Shown here piece after piece: positions 7,614-14,967 of a stretch of DNA of 39,582 nucleotides (its first letter is position 1; each line of letters begins with the position of its first letter). This DNA comes from Rhodocyclales bacterium (GTDB lineage Bacteria; Pseudomonadota; Gammaproteobacteria; Burkholderiales; Rhodocyclaceae). The stretch spans positions 1-39,582 of the forward strand of contig JACRIZ010000117.1 of the NCBI GenBank assembly GCA_016235765.1. Reading direction: 5' to 3'. The notes beneath the pieces are model-generated. The model was not told the origin of the DNA, ran no database searches, and saw only the letters and a program-made list of their open reading frames with translations. The position numbers and the translations under genes are program-made.

Positions 7614-8152
7614 TGGGTTATCCCTGTTGGCAGCGTTTGTCTTGTATCGAGCGGGATATAGACGAAAGTCAGTATCCCGTTCTCGTAACTTTCGAGTCGA
7701 TAGTTCTTGTCGATGTCCTGGCCGATGGTGACGGGGACAATGCGGTTGCCGCGGGTCAAGACCACTTGCACGCCCTGCCCGTCACCGACCTGGCCGAAGA
7801 AGGCAAATGGCAGCGGCGGCGCCGAGGGTGGTGGCGGCGGCGGCGGGGGAGGTGGCGGCGGTGCCGGCGGCGGCGGCGGCGGCGGCAAGTACCACGAGCG
7901 GGTCTTGAAGAGGTCCACCGATGCGGTGCCGACGGTGCGTTGCTGCCGATCGAGCGGCCCGTCGCCGGCAGGCACGGCGGTGGCATGGTCGGGCACCGGC
8001 GCCGCCGGCGCGCCGGCAATGGGCAACGGCTCGGCGCGCGCAACGACCGGGCGCGTCGGCGGTGCCACCGGGTCTTCGGGCGCGAACCAGGCCAGCAGGA
8101 GCGTCGCCACGCCGCCGGCGCCGAGCAGCCATTTGCGCTGGTCCGGGGTCAC
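7610..8152 (-). CDS. PilP/GspC-like proline-rich bridge protein
   Basis: A 180-residue protein with one N-terminal membrane segment (LLGAGGVATLLLAWF), a long Pro/Ala-rich linker and a small C-terminal domain (FAFFGQVGDGQGVQVVLTRGNRIVPVTIGQDI) that looks like the beta-domain of PilP or the homology region of GspC, which links the inner-membrane platform to the secretin. The linker holds 7 prolines, one Ala, then 12 prolines, an extreme polyproline stretch that should need EF-P for efficient translation. Its gene starts with GTG in a GTGA overlap with the upstream stop and is joined by another GTGA overlap to the secretin gene. The position directly before the secretin gene matches pilP before pilQ. 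Function is inferred from position and topology. Confidence 0.75.
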   Translation of the reverse strand: MTPDQRKWLLGAGGVATLLLAWFAPEDPVAPPTRPVVARAEPLPIAGAPAAPVPDHATAVPAGDGPLDRQQRTVGTASVDLFKTRSWYLPPPPPPPAPPPPPPPPPPPPSAPPLPFAFFGQVGDGQGVQVVLTRGNRIVPVTIGQDIDKNYRLESYENGILTFVYIPLDTRQTLPTGITQ

Positions 8153-8700
8153 GTGCCGTGCTCCACGAACAGCAGGAAGACGATGCGGCCGTCGACGACG
8201 GTATCGGCGACCTTCTCGCGGCGCAGCGCCAGGCTTTCCAGCGACAGCGCCGGAACGGCAGCCAGCACTTCGGCGGCGAAGGCGCGGATGTCGGGATAGG
8301 AACCCTTGATCGGCAGGGCGATCCTGAACTGGTCGAGGCGGCCGCCCTGGGCACGGACGAAGCTGTATTCGCCGACGTCGAGTTCCAGCTTGTGCGTTTC
8401 GGCGAGCTTGAACAGCCGCGCCAATTCGTCGGGCACGCGTTCGCTGGTCGGAAATTCGCCATAGAAGCTGGCCAGCCGTTGCGCGGGCGACAACGCGGCG
8501 CCACCCGCGGTGCAGTTGGAAAGCTTCTCCTGGTCCGCGGCAATCTGGGCATCGAGGCGCGCCAAATGGCCGGCAGCCGGCAGCGCGACCAACAGCAGAC
8601 CCGCCAGCGCCGCGGCGAGCAAGGCCATGCCCAGCCAGCCCGGCAGGCCGAGACGGCGCACGATGTAGAGCGTCCGATGCCGCAGCGCCGGCACGTTCAT
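8149..8700 (-). CDS. PilO/GspM-like inner-membrane assembly protein
   Basis: A 183-residue bitopic membrane protein: a short basic cytoplasmic tail, one membrane segment (about residues 23-43, LGMALLAAALAGLLLVAL), a coiled-coil stretch (HLARLDAQIAADQEKL) and a periplasmic alpha/beta domain with the pattern LFKLAETHKLELDVGEY then IKGSYPDIRAFAAEVLAAVP, typical of PilO-type ferredoxin-like folds. It would pair with the PilN-like product of the gene before it. Its ATG shares ATGA with the stop of that gene, and its own stop overlaps the next start by 4 bases. Confidence 0.8.
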   Translation of the reverse strand: MNVPALRHRTLYIVRRLGLPGWLGMALLAAALAGLLLVALPAAGHLARLDAQIAADQEKLSNCTAGGAALSPAQRLASFYGEFPTSERVPDELARLFKLAETHKLELDVGEYSFVRAQGGRLDQFRIALPIKGSYPDIRAFAAEVLAAVPALSLESLALRREKVADTVVDGRIVFLLFVEHGT

Positions 8701-9236
8701 CGCTCGTGCTCCCAGGTTGCCGAGATGCGGAACCGCACCGGCCGGTCGCGGTCCTGCTTATTGACCTGGTGCGACTGCAGCGTCACGTCGGAGAGCATGC
8801 CCTGGCGCTTCAGGAACCGGACGTAGTCGAGCAGCGCCGCGAGGTTGCGCGCCTCGCCGGTCAGCACCAGGTCCTTCTTGGTCAGGTCGGGGTCGATGCT
8901 GAGCAGCGCGACCGGTTCGTCGACATAGCTTTCGAGCATTGCCAGCAGCTTCTGCCAAGGCGCGCCGAGGCGCTGGTTGATGGTCAGCGCCTTTTGCCAC
9001 TCGGCAGCCAACTGGCCGTCGTCGAGCTTCATCGCCGCCGGCTCGCGGGCGGCCAGTTCCTTGCGCATGCGCGCCACCTCCAGCTCCGCCGCGGCAACAT
9101 CGGGTTCGACGAATCCGGCATGCCAGGTGAGCACCGCCGCGAGCACCAGCAAGCCTGCCGCCAGCGCGAGCCAGCCCGTCGGCGCCGCCGGGCGGCGGGG
9201 GTGGATGAAATCGAGGTGCAGGTTCGCCATGGTCAT
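8697..9236 (-). CDS. PilN/GspL-C-like inner-membrane assembly protein
   Basis: A 179-residue protein with one membrane segment (about residues 20-38, TGWLALAAGLLVLAAVLTW), a coiled coil and a periplasmic domain that includes PWQKLLAMLESYVDEPVALLSIDPD and NLAALLDYVRFLKRQ, the pattern of PilN-like proteins. I start at ATG 9236 because it lies in an ATGA overlap with the stop of the PilM-like gene; a GTG at 9242 is an alternative. Together with the PilM-like and PilO-like products it should form the platform that links the cytoplasmic ATPase to the pseudopilus. Confidence 0.8.
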   Translation of the reverse strand: MTMANLHLDFIHPRRPAAPTGWLALAAGLLVLAAVLTWHAGFVEPDVAAAELEVARMRKELAAREPAAMKLDDGQLAAEWQKALTINQRLGAPWQKLLAMLESYVDEPVALLSIDPDLTKKDLVLTGEARNLAALLDYVRFLKRQGMLSDVTLQSHQVNKQDRDRPVRFRISATWEHER

Positions 9237-10045
9237 GCGCACCAGGCGGTCAAGTACTTGATGTCGCCGCCGACCGGGAAGCCAAGCCTGGCGCCCAGGT
9301 CGATGCCCGCGAAACCGTGGCCCTGCAGCACGCCCAGCTCATCGCGGTTGGCCTCGGGCGCAAACACGCGTGTTGCCTCCGGCGTCAGTTCCAGGTTCGC
9401 CAGGTGGCTCTCGTCGCGCAGCAACTGCGGCAACCGGTCCGCCCAATCCGCGTCGACGCGCATCTGGCGTAGCCAGCGCCAGTCCTGCCCGTCATGCACG
9501 GCGATCCCGAGCTGCCCCGGTTCGACGGCGACCAGGCACTGCGGCGCTTCGGATTCCGCCGACGGCCAGAGTCCCGCCGCAATAGTCAGTGCCGGTGACA
9601 CGCCGAGCAGGCGCGAACGATGGGCGGCCGCCGTCTCCTTGATGGCTGCCAGCAGCTCGCCGGAGATCGCGGCGGCAATCCGGGCCCGGCCCGGCGCCTC
9701 GTCGCTGAGCGTGATGGCCCAGCCGTCGGCCAGGCTGCCGAAGGCATCGGCGAATTCGAGTTGCGCCAGCGCGCGGTACTCCGCCTCGCCAGGGAGGTGG
9801 TCGCGCCAGGGGATGATCCGGAACTGCGCCAGCCGGTTGGCCAGCACGACGCGTACCGGCTTGCCGGGATGCTCGGCAAGCGCCGCCGCCAGGCCCGCGA
9901 GCGCCGCCGACCAGCGCGTCTCGCCCGCCGGCATCGGAAAGTGGCGGGCCGCGCCGAAGCTCCGCCGCCAACCCACGCGGGTCAGCGCCAGCGCTCCTTC
10001 CGGGCCGCAGTGGACGTGCAGGGCTTCAGTCGACCAGCGTGACAC
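9233..10045 (-). CDS. PilM/GspL-N-like actin-fold protein
   Basis: A 270-residue cytoplasmic protein without membrane segments. I recognise it mainly by position (after GspE, before PilN- and PilO-like genes) and by weak similarity to the actin-like half of PilM/GspL: LRQMRVDADWADRLPQLL, LGVSPALTIAAGLWP and PQCLVAVEPGQLGIAVHDG. I chose the GTG at 10045, which has GGAG 7 bases upstream and overlaps the end of the GspE gene by 20 bases; an upstream ATG at 10072 would overlap further. In pilus systems PilM binds the cytoplasmic tail of PilN and contacts the ATPase. The sequence is divergent, so the fold should be tested by structure prediction. Confidence 0.65.
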   Translation of the reverse strand: MSRWSTEALHVHCGPEGALALTRVGWRRSFGAARHFPMPAGETRWSAALAGLAAALAEHPGKPVRVVLANRLAQFRIIPWRDHLPGEAEYRALAQLEFADAFGSLADGWAITLSDEAPGRARIAAAISGELLAAIKETAAAHRSRLLGVSPALTIAAGLWPSAESEAPQCLVAVEPGQLGIAVHDGQDWRWLRQMRVDADWADRLPQLLRDESHLANLELTPEATRVFAPEANRDELGVLQGHGFAGIDLGARLGFPVGGDIKYLTAWCA

Positions 10046-11612
10046 GATTGATCTCCGCCAATGTGGTTTCACCCGCGCGCACCAGGTCGAGCGCCGATTC
10101 GCGCAGGAAGCGCGTACCGTGCCTGACGGCCGCCTCCTTGATGCGGCGGATCGGCGCGCGGTCGACGATCAGCTCGCGGATCTCGTCGTTCAGGGACAAC
10201 ACTTCCGCGATCGCCTTGCGGCCTTTGTAGCCGGTGCCGCGGCACTGGCCGCAACCGCGCCCGGCGCGAAAGCCGAAGCCGCCGACATCGACGCCACTCA
10301 ATCCGGAATCGGCCAGCAGCTCGGCCGATGGTCGATCGTCATCGGCGCAGTTCGGGCAGTTCACGCGGACCAGGCGCTGCGCCAGGATGCCGTTGAGCGC
10401 CGACACGAAGGCGTACGGATCGACCCCCATATGCGTAAAGCGCCCAAGCACGTCGAACACGTTGTTGGCGTGCACCGTGGTGAACACCAGGTGGCCGGTC
10501 AGCGCCGACTGGATGGCGATTTGCGCCGTCTCCGGATCGCGGATTTCGCCGACCATGATCTTGTCCGGGTCGTGGCGCAGGATGGAGCGCAGGCCGCGCG
10601 CGAAGGTCAGTCCCTTCTTCTCGTTTACGGGAATCTGCAGGACGCCCGGCAGTTGATACTCGACCGGATCCTCGATGGTGACGATCTTGTCGTGGCCATG
10701 ATTGATCTCGGTGATCGCCGCGTAGAGCGTGGTGGTCTTGCCGGAACCGGTCGGCCCCGTCACCAGCATCATGCCGTAGGGCAAGGCCGCCAGCCGGCGC
10801 AGCAGCGCGGCCATTTCCTCGGAGAAGCCGAGGCCGGTGAGACGCAAGCCGCGCGCCTGTTCGCTGAGCGACTGTTTGTCGAGCACCCGCAGCACGGCAT
10901 CTTCGCCGTGGATGCTGGGCATGATCGAAACGCGCAGGTCGATCTCGCGGCCGTCGATGCTGACGCGGAAACGGCCGTCCTGCGGCACGCGCCGCTCGGC
11001 GATGTCGAGCTCCGACATCACCTTGATGCGAGAGATAACCTGCTCGGCCAGTTGCGTGGAGGGCACCGCGCCGACTGCCGACAGCACGCCGTCGAGACGG
11101 TACTTGATGGTCATGCCGTTGCCGTGCGATTCGAGGTGGATGTCGCTGGCATCGGCGCGCAAGGCGTCGTAGACGGTCGAGTTGACCAGGCGCACCACCG
11201 GGCTCTTGTCCTCGGCGATGCCCTTGAAGCTGAGCTGCTCGATCGCACCGGAGGCGGCGTCGGCGCCGCCGGTCTCGGTCAGCGCGCCGTCGATGGCACG
11301 CAGCCCTTCCTCAAAACGCGAATGCCAGGCGGCCAGATCGGCAGCCTGCGCCAGACAGACCGAGAACAGGCTGGCGACGCGCAACTCGGCCCAGGCGAGC
11401 AGATCGGTATCGTAGGGATCGGCGACGACGAGTCTGAGCTTGCCGTCCGGGTCGCGCAACAGCGCGCAATTGCGTGACAGCATCTCCTTGAAGGACAGCA
11501 GATCGAAGGCCGGCTCCCACTCGCGCAGCACCTCCATGGCTATCGCCGGACGCCCCAGGGTCTGCCCCAGCGTCGCCAGTTCGTCGGCACTGTAGATCCG
11601 GGACTGGTTCAT
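10026..11612 (-). CDS. GspE/PilB-type secretion ATPase
   Basis: Hexameric cytoplasmic ATPase that drives pseudopilus growth, 528 residues, a normal GspE length. The N-terminal domain (about 1-130) is of the MshEN/GspE-N type. The catalytic part has the Asp box (RADASDIHLES), the Walker A motif GPTGSGKTT near residue 288, the Asp/Glu region IEDPVEYQLPG, the Walker B-like IMVGEIRDPETA near residue 355, the His box HLVFTTVHANN, and the four-Cys zinc site CPNC ... CGQC (about residues 419 and 449) found in extension ATPases and missing from PilT. The ATG at 11610-11612 shares one base with the GspF stop (TGATG). A much longer open frame reaching 12179 is only the antisense-frame shadow of gspF. 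Confidence 0.95.
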   Translation of the reverse strand: MNQSRIYSADELATLGQTLGRPAIAMEVLREWEPAFDLLSFKEMLSRNCALLRDPDGKLRLVVADPYDTDLLAWAELRVASLFSVCLAQAADLAAWHSRFEEGLRAIDGALTETGGADAASGAIEQLSFKGIAEDKSPVVRLVNSTVYDALRADASDIHLESHGNGMTIKYRLDGVLSAVGAVPSTQLAEQVISRIKVMSELDIAERRVPQDGRFRVSIDGREIDLRVSIMPSIHGEDAVLRVLDKQSLSEQARGLRLTGLGFSEEMAALLRRLAALPYGMMLVTGPTGSGKTTTLYAAITEINHGHDKIVTIEDPVEYQLPGVLQIPVNEKKGLTFARGLRSILRHDPDKIMVGEIRDPETAQIAIQSALTGHLVFTTVHANNVFDVLGRFTHMGVDPYAFVSALNGILAQRLVRVNCPNCADDDRPSAELLADSGLSGVDVGGFGFRAGRGCGQCRGTGYKGRKAIAEVLSLNDEIRELIVDRAPIRRIKEAAVRHGTRFLRESALDLVRAGETTLAEINRVTLVD

Positions 11613-12808
11613 CAGTGGATGCTCCCCGCCAGTTCGAAGATCGGGAAGTACATCAGCACGACGATGCCGCCGATGGCGATGCCGATGATCATCATCAGCA
11701 CCGGTTCGAACAGGCGGATGAACCAGTCGACCCAGCGGGCGATCTCGTCGTCGTAGAAGCGCGCGATGCGCTCCATCATCTCGCCCATCTGGCCGGTGCG
11801 CTCGCCGACGCGCAGCATGCGCGACGAAACCGGCGTGGTCAGGCCGAATTCGTCCATCGCCAGCGAGATCGCCTGGCCCTCGCGGATCTTGCGTGCCGCC
11901 TTGTCGAGTTCGCCGCGCAGGCCGCTTTGCAGCAGGCCGGCGGTCATGTCGAGCGCGGCCATGATCGGAATGCCGCCGCGCAACAGCATACCCAGCGTGC
12001 GGTAGAAGCGCGCCAACTGGTAGATGCGCATGCGGCTGCCGATGGCCGGAATCCGCATCAGGCGGTCGCCCGCCCAGCGGCGGGTTTCCGCGCGCAGCAG
12101 GCCGTAGGCGAGCCCGCCGAGCAGGATGCCGGACCCGACCAGCAGCGGCACGGTATGGTCGGCGACCAGCTTGCCCCATTCGAGCAGCAGCCGCGAGAGA
12201 TAAGGCAGGTCACGGCCGAGATCCTCGAAGATGCGCGCGAAGCGCGGCACCACGTAGCCGAGCAATACGGCGATGACCAGGCCGCCGACGACGATCAGCA
12301 GCGTCGGATAGATGGACGCGGAGATCATCTTGCGCCGCACGGCGTCGACCTGGCCCTGATAGACGACGTAGCGACCGAGCGCTTCGGAAAGGTTGCCGGT
12401 ACGCTCGCTGGCCTGCACGGTCGCCACATAGAGGGCGGGGAAGGCTGCCGGGAACTGCCCCAGCGCCTGCGACAGCGAGTTGCCCTGATAGAGCGCTTCC
12501 ACCAGTTGCCCGAACAACTGTTGACGCTCCGGCCGCACTTCCTTCTCGCGCAAGGTCTCCATGGCCTCGACCACCGAGAGTCCGGATTCGAGCAGCGTCA
12601 GCAGTTCCTGGGTGAACAGGCCGAGCGGGAATGCGCCGGAGCCGCCGGGAACCCAGCCCTTCCAGCCGCCCTCGCGCGCCGTGCGTACGCCGAGCACCGC
12701 CAGCCCCTGGCGGCGCACCAGGTCGGCCGCGGCTTCGGGACTCGCGGCGTCCAGCGTCAACGAAGTGACGCCGGCGGCGCGATCGATGGCTCGGACCTGG
12801 AAACGCAT
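11612..12808 (-). CDS. GspF/PilC-type inner-membrane platform protein
   Basis: Polytopic platform protein of 398 residues, the usual length for GspF. It has two repeated T2SF domains: FTQELLTLLESGLSVVEAM with the following ERTGNLSEAL motif, and ARFYRTLGMLLRGGIPIMAAL with the following GERTGQMGEMM motif. Three membrane segments are visible, around residues 168-190 (ISASIYPTLLIVVGGLVIAV), 215-235 and 370-392 (LMMIIGIAIGGIVVLMYFPI). It lies 9 bases after gspG and joins gspE through a TGATG overlap. The order gspG-gspF-gspE is the reverse of the classic gspE-F-G order. Confidence 0.94.
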   Translation of the reverse strand: MRFQVRAIDRAAGVTSLTLDAASPEAAADLVRRQGLAVLGVRTAREGGWKGWVPGGSGAFPLGLFTQELLTLLESGLSVVEAMETLREKEVRPERQQLFGQLVEALYQGNSLSQALGQFPAAFPALYVATVQASERTGNLSEALGRYVVYQGQVDAVRRKMISASIYPTLLIVVGGLVIAVLLGYVVPRFARIFEDLGRDLPYLSRLLLEWGKLVADHTVPLLVGSGILLGGLAYGLLRAETRRWAGDRLMRIPAIGSRMRIYQLARFYRTLGMLLRGGIPIMAALDMTAGLLQSGLRGELDKAARKIREGQAISLAMDEFGLTTPVSSRMLRVGERTGQMGEMMERIARFYDDEIARWVDWFIRLFEPVLMMIIGIAIGGIVVLMYFPIFELAGSIH

Positions 12809-12817
12809 CTCGGCGGC

Positions 12818-13270
12818 CTATTGCCAGTTGCCCAGGTCGGCGGCTTCGCCGCTGCCGCCCGGGGCGCCGTCCATGCCGTAAGAGATCAGGTCGTACTCGC
12901 CATGATCGCCGGGCGACTTGTAGACATAGGGGTTGTTCCAGGGGTCGACCGGCACTGCCTTCTGCAGGTAGGGGCCGTTCCATTTCGGCTCGTTGGCCGG
13001 CTTGACCATCAGGGCGCCCAGGCCCAGCTCGGTGGTCGGATAGCGGCCGCTGTCGAGGCGGTAGTGGTCGAGCGCCTGGCCGAAGGCATGGAACTGGTCG
13101 CGGACCACGGTGACCTGCGACTTGCCGATCTGCTTGAAATAGCGCGGTCCGACGTAGCCGACCAGCATGCCGATGATGGCCACCACGACCAGCAGCTCGA
13201 GCAGCGTGAAGCCGCCGGCTCTCGCTGCGGCCCGCAGGCCTCGCTGCCGATCAGGCATTCCTTGTGTCAT
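12818..13270 (-). CDS. Major pseudopilin GspG
   Basis: A 150-residue major pseudopilin. The leader ends ARAGG, followed by FTLLELLVVVAIIGMLVGYV with Glu5, then PRYFKQIGKSQVTVVRDQ. The C-terminal part has the features of true GspG proteins: LDSGRYPTTELGLGAL, WNGPYLQKAVPVDPWNNPY and HGEYDLISYGMDG, the last giving the acidic residues of the calcium site. I start at ATG 13270, which has the strong site GGGGGAAG ahead of it; the longer frame to 13330 has no better start. This GspG-type signature is the best argument that the machine is a type II secretion system and not a pilus. Confidence 0.95.
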   Translation of the reverse strand: MTQGMPDRQRGLRAAARAGGFTLLELLVVVAIIGMLVGYVGPRYFKQIGKSQVTVVRDQFHAFGQALDHYRLDSGRYPTTELGLGALMVKPANEPKWNGPYLQKAVPVDPWNNPYVYKSPGDHGEYDLISYGMDGAPGGSGEAADLGNWQ

Positions 13271-13304
13271 CGCATCTTCCCCCTTTTGGTAGCGGCCGCA
13301 GCCG

Positions 13305-14168
13305 CTAGTCGCCGTTCGTGTCTCGTTCATCCGGCCCGAGCGGCCAGATGGCCTTGATGCTCGTTCCCTTGTCCCGCTTGCTGGCCAGCGAGAACGTGCC
13401 TCCCGAAAACTCGACCCGGTTGCTCATGCCGGCCAGGCCGCAACTGGCCTGCGCACCGCCCAGCGCCGAGACGTCCCGCGGCGCCGTGAAACCGCGGCCG
13501 TTGTCCTTGATGCCCAGCTCGACCTGCTTCGGCGACGTATGCAAGGTCACCGTTATTTCGGTGGCGCCGCTATGCTTGACGACGTTGCTGATCGCTTCCT
13601 GGACCACGCGGTAAATCGGCGTACGCAGCGCGTCGGGCACTTCGCGCTCATCGGCCTCGATCTCTACCCGCAAGTCCAGGCGCGGATGGAGCGCGCGTAC
13701 CTGGCGGAAGAACCACGACAGCGTGCCGATCACACCGAGGTCGTCGAGCATCGCCGGACGCAGATCCAGCGCGATTCCCCGCACTTCCTCGATGGCGTCG
13801 CGAACCTGGCTGTTGAGCGAGTCGAGCGTCGCGCCGAGCTCGGCAATCCTGCCCTTGCGCAACTGATCGCTGGAAAGCTGGATGCCGAAGCTCAAGGCGT
13901 TGAGCGCTTGACCGATGCTGTCATGCAATTCCGAGGCCATGCGCTTGCGTTCCATTTCCTGGCTGGTCACCAGCGCCGCCGCTGCCAGCTTGAGTTCCGA
14001 TTGCAGGCGGGCGATTTCCCGATTGCCTTCCGAAACCAACCGCAATGCGGCCTCGTGAGCCAAGCGAACGCCCGGCTCCGACACGCCCGACTCGTCCCTC
14101 GACGACGGCGTGCCGCGCACTTCGCTGCCACCCCCCCCGGGGAAATTGCCTGCGTCTCCCTTTGTCAA
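13305..14168 (-). CDS. Soluble NarX/UhpB-type sensor histidine kinase
   Basis: A 287-residue cytoplasmic kinase with no membrane segment. The HisKA_3 dimerisation domain has the H box ERKRMASELHDSIGQALNAL (His82), followed by an intact ATP-binding domain: N box QEAISNVVKHSG, G1 box DNGRGF, G2 box CGLAGMSNR. It has no recognisable sensor domain, only a coiled-coil stretch (about residues 45-75), so it may sense through a partner. It stands 34 bases before gspG; the likely partner regulator is the last gene of the same block. The start is uncertain: the frame begins with TTG 14168, while better-looking ATG starts upstream (for example 14177) are in a different frame, separated by a run of eight G. 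A loss of one G would join the ATG frame to the kinase. Confidence 0.88.
   Translation of the reverse strand: MTKGDAGNFPGGGGSEVRGTPSSRDESGVSEPGVRLAHEAALRLVSEGNREIARLQSELKLAAAALVTSQEMERKRMASELHDSIGQALNALSFGIQLSSDQLRKGRIAELGATLDSLNSQVRDAIEEVRGIALDLRPAMLDDLGVIGTLSWFFRQVRALHPRLDLRVEIEADEREVPDALRTPIYRVVQEAISNVVKHSGATEITVTLHTSPKQVELGIKDNGRGFTAPRDVSALGGAQASCGLAGMSNRVEFSGGTFSLASKRDKGTSIKAIWPLGPDERDTNGD
14131..14138 (-). repeat. G8 homopolymer near the kinase start
   Basis: Eight G in a row on the coding (minus) strand, preceded by CCCC, lie about 30 bases into the histidine kinase frame. Seven G would place the upstream ATG at 14177 in frame with the kinase, so the tract decides which start is usable. 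It may be slippage-prone in the cell, or a length error in the assembly. Confidence 0.6.
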
Positions 14169-14289
14169 CTTGCATCCACCCAGATGTGATTGAAACGATC
14201 TCCCCGCCAGCGCTCATTCCATCTGCCCGCCCCAAGTCGGTCAATAGCACTTTTGACTAGTTAAGCTAAGGAAAAGCTTGGCGTTCTCG

Positions 14290-14934
14290 TCAACCATTCG
14301 GCATCAGCGCCCGGACTTCCCTGGCCAGGTCGTCCGGGCCGCGCAAGCCGTCCAGCCGGACCCAGGGCTTGCCCGGGGCCGCGCGCAGGTAGGTCACCGG
14401 CACGTGATTCATCTTATCGCCGCGGTAGGCGTCGAATGCCTTCTGCACCGCGATGCTCGCCTCGCGCGTTCCCGTGTAGAACTGCCACTGCGTGCCGGCC
14501 TTGTACTTTTTCGCGAACGCGTCGAGGCGCGCCGGCGTGTCGTACTCGGGGTCGATGGACACGGAAACCATGCGCACCTTGCCCGAGTCGGCACCCAGCT
14601 TGTCCTGTACTTGGGAAAAGACCTGCGTGGTGACCGGGCAGATCGCCGTGCAGGAGGTGTAGATGAAGTTCAGCATGACCGGACGGCCGTCATCGAGTTC
14701 CGCCGGGAAGGCGGCCTTGCTGCCATCCTGCCGGAGCAGCCCGACTGCGGGCAGCTTGTAGTTCTCCACACCGCGCTTGTCCTGCGCTGCCGGTGCCGCG
14801 GCATGGTGATGGTGATGGGAGTGATCCATCTGCTGGGCGCGCGCCTGACCGGCGGCCGCCGCGATCCACACCAGCGCAATGACCTCGGCGATGGCGGTGA
14901 TTCGCACCACCCGGCTCATGATCGTCTTGTTCAT
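14290..14934 (-). CDS. SCO1/SenC-family protein with His-rich N-terminus
   Basis: A second SCO-type copper protein, 214 residues, with a signal peptide or anchor (about residues 6-33, ending AGQARA) and directly after it a His-rich tag (MDHSHHHHHAAA) that could hold copper. The thioredoxin-like domain has the copper ligands in YTSCTAICP (CxxxC) and in the MNHVPVTYL His; SIDPEYDTP is also conserved. I choose ATG 14934 because GAGAGGA stands 6 bases ahead; ATG 14955 is an alternative. It lies 33 bases after the Gly/Ser-rich protein gene and 120 bases before the kinase frame. Among multicopper oxidase genes it most likely delivers copper to that oxidase or keeps its thiols reduced, and not to a haem-copper oxidase; this is inferred from context. 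Confidence 0.9.
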   Translation of the reverse strand: MNKTIMSRVVRITAIAEVIALVWIAAAAGQARAQQMDHSHHHHHAAAPAAQDKRGVENYKLPAVGLLRQDGSKAAFPAELDDGRPVMLNFIYTSCTAICPVTTQVFSQVQDKLGADSGKVRMVSVSIDPEYDTPARLDAFAKKYKAGTQWQFYTGTREASIAVQKAFDAYRGDKMNHVPVTYLRAAPGKPWVRLDGLRGPDDLAREVRALMPNG

Positions 14935-14967
14935 CTTCATTCCTCTCGGTTTCATGTTGGTCGCGGG

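Noticed and set aside
5628-7661. 677-codon open frame on the plus strand opposite the secretin
   Set aside because: Antisense shadow; the minus-strand secretin has signal peptide and domain motifs.
7826-7889. GGC-rich microsatellite
   Set aside because: It is coding for the proline run of the PilP-like protein, is not a perfect repeat (several proline codons are used), and lies in an intact frame.
8706-11477. 923-codon open frame on the plus strand
   Set aside because: It lies antisense to the PilN-, PilM-like and GspE genes, which have clear motifs; its sequence is the Arg/His/Gln-rich type produced by high-GC antisense frames and shows no domain.
4234-13270. Type IV pilus operon
   Set aside because: The major subunit has the GspG calcium-loop signature, there is no PilA-like pilin or PilT, and the neighbours are a secreted oxidase and its helpers.
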